Source: Oxalobacteraceae bacterium
Lineage (GTDB): Bacteria; Pseudomonadota; Gammaproteobacteria; Burkholderiales; Burkholderiaceae_D
Direction: 5' to 3'
Assembly (NCBI GenBank): GCA_030698225.1
Contig: JAUYNR010000108.1
Coordinates: 1-55,988 of the forward strand
DNA: 55,988 bases
The notes under the pieces are model-generated. The model had not been told where the DNA came from, ran no database searches, and saw only the letters and a program-made list of their open reading frames with translations. Of this stretch, positions 9,107-17,290 are shown one piece after another (position 1 is the stretch's first letter; the number at the start of each line of letters is the position of its first letter). The translations under genes and the position numbers were made by a program.

Positions 9107-12100
9107 ATGATTGCACGCTATCGACTCCTTGATCGCATAGGCACCAGCACCGGTTCGCAGTTGTATCGCGCCCGCTGTGTCGCAAGCGGCGCGCCAGTCG
9201 TTTTGAAATTGCTGGCCCCTGAAAATTTGGCTGCACATGCGGCTCGCTTCCGGCGCGAATATGAAATCCTGAGCACGCTGGACGTTCCTGGCGTGGTCAA
9301 AGCGGTGGACCTGATCGATGAGTCGGGACGCTTGATGATGATCCTGGAAAATTTCGAAGGAGAACCGCTCGAAAGCTTCCTGAGCCAGCATAAACCCGAC
9401 CTGTCGCTGTGCCTGCGCCTGGGTCTTCAACTGGCGCAAATCCTGACCGGCCTGCATGCCGCACACGTGGTGCATCGGGATATTCGCCCGGGCAACCTGA
9501 TGCTATTGCATGGGGATAAAGTTTGCTTGCTGGACTTGAGCCTTGCAAGCGTCGAATCGGCGCAGATGGTAACGGCGGACAACCCACCGGTGGTCGACTG
9601 GGCCTATATTTCCCCTGAGCAAACTGGGCGCATGAACCGCGCGATGGATTACCGGACGGATTTTTATTCGCTGGGCGTGACGTTCTACCGGATGCTGACC
9701 GGGCAGTTGCCGTTTCATGGAAACGATGCGCTGGAATGGGTGCACTGCCATCTTGCCCGCTTGCCGCGTGCACCGTCCGAAATCAATCCCGCCCTCCCGC
9801 CGGTGGTGTCAGACATCGCATTGAAGCTGCTGCAAAAGATGCCGGAAAATCGATATCAGAGTGCGTATGGCCTGCGCTACGACCTGGAAAACTGTCTGGT
9901 GCAATGGGAAACGCGCAGCATGATTACGCCGTTTACCCTGGGTGCGCAAGACGTCTCCGAGCATTTCCGGATTCCGCAAAAACTGTACGGTCGCACGCAG
10001 GAGTGCGCGCAACTGCTGGCCGCGTTCGATCGCATGATGGCTGCCGGGCATGCTGCGCTGCTGCTGGTATCCGGATATTCCGGGATCGGCAAATCCGCGC
10101 TGGTGCATGAACTGTATCCGCCGGTCGTGCGCGAGCGGGGCTACTTCATTGCCGGCAAGTTCGACCAGTACCAGCGTGACATTCCGTATGCCACCATCAC
10201 CCAGGCTCTGCGCGAACTGATCCAGCAGATTCTAGCCGAGAGTGAAGCGCGTATCGCGGTATGGCGGCAACAGCTGGAAGATGCGCTGGGCAGCAATGGC
10301 CAACTGATCGTCGATCTGATCCCGCAGCTGAGCCTGGTCCTTGGCCCGCAGCCGCCGGCCCTGGCATTGCCGCCGGCCGAAGCGCAAGACCGCTTTCGCT
10401 TGGTGCTGCAGCGATTCATCGGCGTGTTCGCCCGACAAGAGCACCCGCTGGCGCTGTTTCTCGACGATCTGCAGTGGGCCGACGTTGCCAGTCTCGGGCT
10501 CATGAAGGAACTGGTGACCTACCCCGACAAGCGTTTCCTGCTGGTGGTCGGCGCCTACCGCGACAATGAAGTCGGCGCCGCGCACCCGCTGCCCCTGATG
10601 CTGGACGAAGCGCGCAAGGAAGGCGCTGACATCGCGCAGATCGTGCTCGGCCCGCTGACCGACGACGACCTCGCCGCATTCATCGGCGACATGCTGCACT
10701 GCAAGCACGACCAGGCCGCGCCGCTGGCGCGCCTGATCCGGCAGAAGACGGCCGGCAACCCCTTCTTCGTGATCCAGTTCATCAGCACGCTGGTTGAAGA
10801 GCGCCTGATCTCCTTCGATACCGGCGCACGGGTCTGGCGCTGGGAGATGGCGGAAATCCGAGACCGGCACTACACCGACAACGCGGTCGACCTGATGATA
10901 GGCAAACTGTCGAAGCTTGCCGATGCCACGCTGGAGACGCTGAAACGGCTCGCCTGCCTGGGCCCCGGCGCGCAGACAGCGACGCTGGCGATGATCTGCG
11001 GACTGTCTAAGCAGGATACCCAGATCGCGCTGGCGCCGGCGCTCCGGGCCGGACTGGTGCAGCGCCTGGGCGACACGGTCAGGTTTCCGCACGACCAGGT
11101 GCAGGAGGCGGCCTACGCGCTGATCCCCACAGCAGCGCGCGCCGCGCAGCACCTGGAAATCGGCCGCCTGCTGCTGTCGCACCGGACGCAGGCGCAGATC
11201 GGGGAGCAGGTGTTCGAGATTGCCAACCAGCTCAACCGGGGGGCATCCCTGATCGCCGGGCAGGACGAACGATCCCGGGTCGCTGGGCTGAACCTGCTGG
11301 CGGCGCGCAAGGCCAAGGCATCCGCGGCCTTCGATGCGGCCGCAGCCTACCTCGCGGCGAGCTTATCGATGCTGGCGGACGATGCCTGGGAACAGCAGTA
11401 TCGGCTGGCGTACGAATTATCCCTGGAACAGGCGGAGTGCACCTTCCTCAGCGGCGCGCTGGACGAAGCCGAGCGCATGTTCCCGACGCTGCTGCAACAC
11501 GCCCGCACCAGCATCGACCAGGCGGGGGTCTATCGGGTCATGATCGACACCCTCACCACTGCCGGAAAAGACGACATGGCCATCGAGCGCGCATGCGAGT
11601 GCCTGCGGATGTTCGGCATCGATATATCGCCGCACCCGCGCGCAGCGGAGGTGGAGCAGGCGTATCAAGATGTCTGGAGCAAGATCGGCCAGCGGAGCAT
11701 CGAGGAACTGATCGACCTGCCGCTGATGACCGACCCCGGCATGCAGGCTGCCATGGAGGTCCTGGCCAGCCTGTACGCGCCCGCCTATCACTCCGACAAC
11801 AATCTGTTCTACCTGCACCTGTGCCATGGGGTGAACATCAGCCTGACGCACGGCAACACGGCCGCCTCCACCCATGTTTATGGCTGGTTCGGCATATTCC
11901 TGGCCAGCGAGTTTCAGCGCTACCGGGACAGCTACCGCTTCGCCAAACTGGCGCTCGACCTGATGGAGCGCCACCGCTTCCTGGCCTACAAGGCGAAGGC
12001 GGTATTCGTGATGCGCATCGTCGCCTACTGGACCCAGCCGATCGACAAGATGCTGGAGTATTCGCGGATCGCTTTCGAAGCCGCCACCGAGACTGGCGAT

Positions 12101-15100
12101 GTGCCGGTGGCCTGCTACAGTTGCAACCACACGCTGTTCGGCATGCTGCTGCGCGGCGACCCGCTGTCCGAACTCCAGCGCGAAGCGGAACATGGGCGCC
12201 GCTTCGTCCAGCGAGCCGGATACCGCGACGTGCATGACATGATCGTCGGCATCGAGCGGTTCGTGCAGGCGATGTGCGGCCAAACCCGCCACCTGTCCAG
12301 CTATGACGATGCACACTTCAGCGAAGCCGGATTCGAGACAGCACTGACACCGCAGCGGATGCCGACGCTGATCTTTTACTACTATGTCGTCAAGCTCATG
12401 GCGCGCTTCCTGTCAGGCGACCATGCGGCGGCGCTGGCAGCCGGCGAGAAGTGCCGGGATCTGCTGTGGGCCGGCCTGCTCTCGCCACACGGCCAATGTT
12501 TCCACATGTATCACGCGCTGACGCTTGCTGCGTTGTTCGACCAACTCGATCCGGTGAAACAGCAGGAAGCCCTCGCCATGATCGCCGCGCATCAGGAACA
12601 GTTGCGCGGGCCGGCGGAGAATTATCCGCCGACGTTCCACAATATGTACGCGCTGGTCTGCGCCGAGAGCGCCCGCCTGCACGGCAACGGCGAGCAGGCG
12701 ATGCGGCTGTATGACGAAGCAATCCGCTCGGCGCGCGAAAACGGCTTTGTCCAGCACGAAGGGATTGCCAACGAACTCGCGGCCCGCTTCTATCAGGCGC
12801 GCGGCTTCGACAGGATTGCCGGGATGTATCTGCGCGATGCGCATTCCTGTTACGCGCGCTGGGGCGCCGACGGCAAAGTCAGGCAAATGGAGGCGCAGCA
12901 TCCGGGCCTGATGGAGCAGATGCCTGCCGCATCCCCGGCTGGCGTAGGGCTGCAGCTCGATACCCTCGCCATCATCAAGGCATCGCAAGCGATCTCCGGC
13001 CAGATTGTGCTCGATGCACTGCTCGATACCCTGATGCGCGCGCTGATCGAAAGCGCGGGCGCGCAACAAGCCTATCTGCTTCTGGTGCGCACCGCACCGC
13101 TGTCGCTGGTGGCCCGGGCCAGCATGCAGCAGCAGGAGGTTCTGGTGCAACGCCAACTGGAGCCTGGCCTGCCCGAATCGGCATTGCCGGAGGCTATCCT
13201 TAATTACGTCCAGCGCAGCAAGGAGCAAGTGCTGCTGGCAGATGCGTCTGCACCGCATCCGTTTTCAAGCGACCCGTATTTTTCCAGCCGGCACCCGAAA
13301 TCGGTGCTGTGCCTGCCGATTATTCGCCAGACCGAGTTGCTCGGACTGCTGTATCTGGAAAATGACTTGATCACCCATGCCTTCAGCCCGGACCGGGTGG
13401 CGGTGCTGGAATTGCTGGCGTCCCAGGCCGCGATCTCGCTGGAAAATGCCTGCCTGTATGCCGATCTGCAGGAACGCGAGTCACGCATCCGGCGCCTGGT
13501 CGAGTCCAACATCGTCGGGATCATGTTCTTCGACATCGCCGGCAACATCGGCGGGGCGAATGCCGCCGCCCTGACCATGCTCGGATACAACCAGCAGGAC
13601 CTGCGGAGCGGGAAAATCCGCTTGCCGGATATGACGCGGCCGGAATGGCGCGCCGCCGACGAGCACGCGATCGACGAACTCAAGGCAACCGGAACCTGCA
13701 GGCCGTTCGAAAAGGAATTTGTGCGCAAGGATGGCAGCCGAGTGCCGGTGCTGATCGCCGGGGCCATGTTCGAGGGATCGTGCGAGCACGGAGTCGCCTT
13801 CGTGCTCGACCTGACCGAACGCAAGCAGGCGGAGGAACTGGTGCGCCACATGGCGGACCATGATGCGCTGACCGGCTTGCCGAATCGCGTTCTGTTGCAA
13901 GACCGGATAGATCAGGCCGTTGCCTATGCGCACCGCAATCGGAGCCAGGTGGCGATACTTTTCATCGACCTCGATTATTTCAAGAATATCAACGACTCGC
14001 TGGGCCACCATATCGGCGATATCGTGTTGAAAATGACTGCAACGCGCCTGCAAAAATGCCTGCGCGAAGGAGACAGCGTGGCCCGGCTGGGCGGCGACGA
14101 ATTCATCCTCTGCCTGCCCTTGCTCAACGACGGCAGCGACGCCGCACAGGTCGCGCAAAAAACCCTCGACACGCTGGCGCAGCCTCTGATCGTCGAGGGA
14201 CACGAGCTGCATGTCAGCGGCAGCATCGGCATCAGCCTTTATCCCGGCGACGGTGCCGATTCGGAAACCCTGATGCGCACCGCCGATACCGCGATGTACC
14301 ATGCCAAGGCCGTGGGGCGCGGCAATTTCCAGTTCTTCACCGCAGCGCTGAACCGGGCCGCGCACCAGCGTCTTGACGTCGGCACCCGCTTGCGCCATGC
14401 ATTGGCGCATGATGAATTCGTCCTGCATTACCAGCCGCAGGTGAATATGAAGAACGGCGCGATATTTTCAGCGGAAGCGCTGCTGCGCTGGCAGCCGCTC
14501 GGAACGCAACCGATTTCCTGCGGCGCATTCATCGCCAACGCGGAAGAATCCGGCCTGATCGTGCCGATCGGTTTATGGGCGCTGCGCCAGGCATGCAAGC
14601 AGCTGAAAATCTGGCACGATGCAGGCTATCCGGAGTTGAAAATAGCAGTCAACCTGTCGCCCCGGCAGCTGGAACAAGCCGACTTCGGCATCATGGCCAG
14701 GCAGATTCTGGACGAAACCGGGATCCCCGCTACCGCCCTCGAACTGGAGATCACCGAAAACACGCTGATGCTGGGTAACGAGGCCAATCTTGCCGCGCTG
14801 ACCCAGCTAAGCGACATGGGAATACAACTGTCGGTGGACGACTTCGGCACCGGCTATTCGAGCCTGGCCTACCTGCAGCGCTTCCCGGTGCACGCACTCA
14901 AGATCGACCAGTCGTTTGTGCGCGACATCGACACCGATCCGAAGGACGCGGCGCTGGTAACGGCCATCATCGCGATGGCGCGCAGCCTGCGCCTGGAAGT
15001 GATGGCGGAAGGGGTGGAAACCGCGCAGCAGGTCGAATTCCTTTTGTCGCATGACTGTCCGGCGGCGCAGGGATTCTATTACAGCCAGGCGGTACCGGTG

Positions 15101-15160
15101 CAAGCGTTTTCGGCCATGCTGCAAAAATCCTGGTGGCGCAGCGATAAGGCCATGCATTGA
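9107..15160 (+). CDS. Giant hybrid: Ser/Thr kinase - ATPase - GAF - PAS - GGDEF - EAL
   Basis: This 2017-residue cytosolic protein joins kinase signalling to cyclic-di-GMP turnover. The kinase domain (about 5-270) keeps Lys34, HRD at 123-125, Asn130 and Asp143, but DFG reads DLS (143-145), the HRD-Lys is Arg127 and the Gly loop is weak. The ATPase (about 290-700) has Walker A GYSGIGKS at 323-330 and Walker B LFLDDLQW near 452. Helical repeats fill about 730-1265. GAF is about 1290-1448 and PAS about 1456-1571. GGDEF is intact at 1662-1666 with an RxxD inhibitory site (REGD) five residues before it. EAL is intact at 1790-1792, with ENTLML, DDFGTGYSSL, KIDQSF and EGVET following. No membrane span is seen. 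The usual relatives of the first half end in a histidine kinase; here GGDEF-EAL takes that place. It is monocistronic. Confidence 0.92.
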   Translation: MIARYRLLDRIGTSTGSQLYRARCVASGAPVVLKLLAPENLAAHAARFRREYEILSTLDVPGVVKAVDLIDESGRLMMILENFEGEPLESFLSQHKPDLSLCLRLGLQLAQILTGLHAAHVVHRDIRPGNLMLLHGDKVCLLDLSLASVESAQMVTADNPPVVDWAYISPEQTGRMNRAMDYRTDFYSLGVTFYRMLTGQLPFHGNDALEWVHCHLARLPRAPSEINPALPPVVSDIALKLLQKMPENRYQSAYGLRYDLENCLVQWETRSMITPFTLGAQDVSEHFRIPQKLYGRTQECAQLLAAFDRMMAAGHAALLLVSGYSGIGKSALVHELYPPVVRERGYFIAGKFDQYQRDIPYATITQALRELIQQILAESEARIAVWRQQLEDALGSNGQLIVDLIPQLSLVLGPQPPALALPPAEAQDRFRLVLQRFIGVFARQEHPLALFLDDLQWADVASLGLMKELVTYPDKRFLLVVGAYRDNEVGAAHPLPLMLDEARKEGADIAQIVLGPLTDDDLAAFIGDMLHCKHDQAAPLARLIRQKTAGNPFFVIQFISTLVEERLISFDTGARVWRWEMAEIRDRHYTDNAVDLMIGKLSKLADATLETLKRLACLGPGAQTATLAMICGLSKQDTQIALAPALRAGLVQRLGDTVRFPHDQVQEAAYALIPTAARAAQHLEIGRLLLSHRTQAQIGEQVFEIANQLNRGASLIAGQDERSRVAGLNLLAARKAKASAAFDAAAAYLAASLSMLADDAWEQQYRLAYELSLEQAECTFLSGALDEAERMFPTLLQHARTSIDQAGVYRVMIDTLTTAGKDDMAIERACECLRMFGIDISPHPRAAEVEQAYQDVWSKIGQRSIEELIDLPLMTDPGMQAAMEVLASLYAPAYHSDNNLFYLHLCHGVNISLTHGNTAASTHVYGWFGIFLASEFQRYRDSYRFAKLALDLMERHRFLAYKAKAVFVMRIVAYWTQPIDKMLEYSRIAFEAATETGDVPVACYSCNHTLFGMLLRGDPLSELQREAEHGRRFVQRAGYRDVHDMIVGIERFVQAMCGQTRHLSSYDDAHFSEAGFETALTPQRMPTLIFYYYVVKLMARFLSGDHAAALAAGEKCRDLLWAGLLSPHGQCFHMYHALTLAALFDQLDPVKQQEALAMIAAHQEQLRGPAENYPPTFHNMYALVCAESARLHGNGEQAMRLYDEAIRSARENGFVQHEGIANELAARFYQARGFDRIAGMYLRDAHSCYARWGADGKVRQMEAQHPGLMEQMPAASPAGVGLQLDTLAIIKASQAISGQIVLDALLDTLMRALIESAGAQQAYLLLVRTAPLSLVARASMQQQEVLVQRQLEPGLPESALPEAILNYVQRSKEQVLLADASAPHPFSSDPYFSSRHPKSVLCLPIIRQTELLGLLYLENDLITHAFSPDRVAVLELLASQAAISLENACLYADLQERESRIRRLVESNIVGIMFFDIAGNIGGANAAALTMLGYNQQDLRSGKIRLPDMTRPEWRAADEHAIDELKATGTCRPFEKEFVRKDGSRVPVLIAGAMFEGSCEHGVAFVLDLTERKQAEELVRHMADHDALTGLPNRVLLQDRIDQAVAYAHRNRSQVAILFIDLDYFKNINDSLGHHIGDIVLKMTATRLQKCLREGDSVARLGGDEFILCLPLLNDGSDAAQVAQKTLDTLAQPLIVEGHELHVSGSIGISLYPGDGADSETLMRTADTAMYHAKAVGRGNFQFFTAALNRAAHQRLDVGTRLRHALAHDEFVLHYQPQVNMKNGAIFSAEALLRWQPLGTQPISCGAFIANAEESGLIVPIGLWALRQACKQLKIWHDAGYPELKIAVNLSPRQLEQADFGIMARQILDETGIPATALELEITENTLMLGNEANLAALTQLSDMGIQLSVDDFGTGYSSLAYLQRFPVHALKIDQSFVRDIDTDPKDAALVTAIIAMARSLRLEVMAEGVETAQQVEFLLSHDCPAAQGFYYSQAVPVQAFSAMLQKSWWRSDKAMH

Positions 15161-15223
15161 AAAATCCGGTTCGGCCGGCGGCGGTCAAGGCTTGCGAGGA
15201 TTCAAGAAATCGTCCCGGATAGG

Positions 15224-15988
15224 TCAGGAAAACTGCGTGAAATCCGGTTTGCGCTTCTCGAAAAATGCGCTGAACGCTTCTTTCGCTTCCGGCGCTGACA
15301 GCATCGCGCGGAAATGCTGTCCCTCTTCCGCGATTTTGGCAGCAACCGCGGCCTGCTGATTGCCCTTCATCAGGCGTTTGGTGGTGCGGATCGAAGCGGC
15401 CGGCAAGGCTGCCAGCCTGGCGGCCTGTTGCAGCGCAAATTCCAGCAATTGATCGGGGGCCACAACCCGGTTCACCAAGCCCATCTGGCACGCTTCCAGC
15501 GCGGAAAACGCTTCGCCCAGCAGCAACTTTTCGGCCGCGCGCTGATAGCCGGCAATCTGCGGCAACAGCAGGCTCGATGCGGCTTCAGGGCACAGGCCGA
15601 GTTGCGAGAACGGCAGCGAGAACTTGGCGTTATCGGCCGCATACACCAGGTCGCAATGCATCAGCATGGTGGTGCCGATGCCGACCGCGGCGCCGGATAC
15701 CGCCGCCACGATCGGCTTGCCGGCACCGCTGATCTGGCGTAGGAACTGGAACACCGGGCTGGCTTCGGTGCTCGGTGGGTTCAGCATGAAGTCGGCCAGG
15801 TCATTGCCAGCGGTAAAAATCTCCGGCTTGCCGACGAACAGGATCGCACGCACCGCGTCATCGGTTTCGGCATTCTGCAGCGCATCGGCCATGCTTTGAT
15901 ACATCGCGGCGGTGATCGCATTCTTCTTCTCCGGGCGATTGAATTCTATCGTCAGGATGCCTGCATTGTTGCTGGTTAAAATATCCAT
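15224..15988 (-). CDS. Enoyl-CoA hydratase/isomerase family protein
   Basis: A crotonase-fold enzyme that hydrates 2-enoyl-CoA, or isomerises it, in fatty-acid beta-oxidation. The 254 residues show NRPEKKNAITAAMYQSM near 18, FTAGNDLADF near 60 and the oxyanion-hole region KPIVAAVSGAAVGIGTTML near 94. The start at MDILTSN (15988) is the family N terminus; the 13-residue longer frame is not. It is the last gene of the beta-oxidation cluster. A hairpin with a T-run (16013-16041) lies between it and the thiolase, so it may be partly uncoupled. The isomerase-like 'GND' region suggests it could act on unsaturated chains, but this is uncertain. Confidence 0.88.
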   Translation of the reverse strand: MDILTSNNAGILTIEFNRPEKKNAITAAMYQSMADALQNAETDDAVRAILFVGKPEIFTAGNDLADFMLNPPSTEASPVFQFLRQISGAGKPIVAAVSGAAVGIGTTMLMHCDLVYAADNAKFSLPFSQLGLCPEAASSLLLPQIAGYQRAAEKLLLGEAFSALEACQMGLVNRVVAPDQLLEFALQQAARLAALPAASIRTTKRLMKGNQQAAVAAKIAEEGQHFRAMLSAPEAKEAFSAFFEKRKPDFTQFS

Positions 15989-16012
15989 GTTGTCTCGTCT
16001 CCAAAAATTGAA

Positions 16013-16041
16013 AAAGCGCGCCAGCATAAGCTGACGCGCTG
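16013..16041 (-). terminator. Terminator or attenuator between thiolase and enoyl-CoA hydratase genes
   Basis: On the minus strand AGCGCGTCAGC-TTAT-GCTGGCGCGCT forms an 11-bp stem with one mismatch, followed by TTTTTCAATTTTT. This is a good rho-independent terminator 22 bp after the thiolase stop. Readthrough could still feed the hydratase gene. Confidence 0.7.
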
Positions 16042-16063
16042 ATTGAGTCAGTCAGGCAAGCGA

Positions 16064-17260
16064 CTATACCCGTTCGAAAATCCCTGCCGCACCCATGCCG
16101 GTGCCGACGCACATGGTCACCATCCCGTATTTCAGGTTATTGCGGCGCAGGGCATGGATCGTGGTGGCCGCGCGGATCGCACCGGTTGCACCGAGCGGAT
16201 GGCCGAGCGCAATTGCGCCGCCCATCGGGTTGACCTTGGATGGATCCAGGCCCAGGTCCTGGATCACCGCCAGCGCTTGCGCGGCGAACGCCTCGTTCAG
16301 CTCGAACCAGTCGATCTGGTCCTGCGTGATGCCGGCAGCCTTGCAGGCGGCAGGAATCGCAAACTTCGGACCGATGCCCATGATTTCCGGCGGCACGCCC
16401 TTGACCGCGAACGACGCGAAACGTGCCAGCGGGGTCAGGTTGAACTGCTTCAGTATCTTCTCGCTGACCAGGATCAGCGCCCCGGCGCCATCCGACATTT
16501 GCGAGCTGTTGGCCGCAGTAACCGTGCCCTTGGCGGCGAATACCGGCTTCAGGCGGCCCAGCGATTCCAGCGTCGAGTCGGCGCGCGCGCCTTCGTCCTG
16601 GCTGACGGTGCGGGTCCTGATGTCGATCTGGCCGGTGGCCAGATTCGGCACCCGCTCAACGATCTCGACCGAAGTCATTTCATCGTCGAAGTAGCCGGCC
16701 TGCTGGGCGGCGATCGCCTTGCGGTGCGAATCGACCGAGAACTGATCCTGCGCCTCGCGCGAGACTTTCCACTGCTGCGCGACTTTCTCGGCAGTCAAGC
16801 CCATGCCGTAGGCCATGCCGATGTTCTCGTCCTTGAAGATGTTCATGTTCATCGACGGATGGTGGCCCATCATCGGCACCATCGACATCGACTCGACACC
16901 GGCGGCGATCATCACATCGGCCTGGCCGACCCGGATGCGGTCGGCCGCCATCGCAATCGCGGTAATGCCGGACGCGCAGTAACGGTTGACGGTGACGCCG
17001 CCTATGCTTTTCGGCAGGCCGGCAAGCAGCACCGCCATGCGCGCCACGTTCAGGCCCTGTTCTGCTTCCGGGAAAGAACAGCCGACGATCGCGTCTTCGA
17101 TCAGCGCCGGGTCCAGGGTCGGCACCTGCAGCATCACGCTTTGCAGCGCGCGCACCAGCAGGTCGTCCGGACGGGTGTTCTTGAACATGCCGCGCGGCGC
17201 CTTGCCGATCGGGGCACGGGTTGCAGCGACGATGTAGGCGTCTTGAAGTTGTTTGGTCAT
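16064..17260 (-). CDS. fadA: Acetyl-CoA acyltransferase (3-ketoacyl-CoA thiolase)
   Basis: The thiolase cleaves 3-ketoacyl-CoA with CoA to acetyl-CoA and a shortened acyl-CoA. The 398-residue chain has the nucleophile Cys in NRYCASGITAIAMAADRI near 90. The His in GGAIALGHPLGATGA near 350 and the second Cys in MCVGTGMGAAGIFE near 385 complete the active site. It follows the multifunctional hydroxyacyl-CoA dehydrogenase by 30 bp, so both are in one operon. The name fadA is by function and context. An acetyl-CoA acetyltransferase role is the main alternative. Confidence 0.9.
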   Translation of the reverse strand: MTKQLQDAYIVAATRAPIGKAPRGMFKNTRPDDLLVRALQSVMLQVPTLDPALIEDAIVGCSFPEAEQGLNVARMAVLLAGLPKSIGGVTVNRYCASGITAIAMAADRIRVGQADVMIAAGVESMSMVPMMGHHPSMNMNIFKDENIGMAYGMGLTAEKVAQQWKVSREAQDQFSVDSHRKAIAAQQAGYFDDEMTSVEIVERVPNLATGQIDIRTRTVSQDEGARADSTLESLGRLKPVFAAKGTVTAANSSQMSDGAGALILVSEKILKQFNLTPLARFASFAVKGVPPEIMGIGPKFAIPAACKAAGITQDQIDWFELNEAFAAQALAVIQDLGLDPSKVNPMGGAIALGHPLGATGAIRAATTIHALRRNNLKYGMVTMCVGTGMGAAGIFERV

Positions 17261-17290
17261 TGTGGTGCTCCTAATTCAATCACGTATTAA

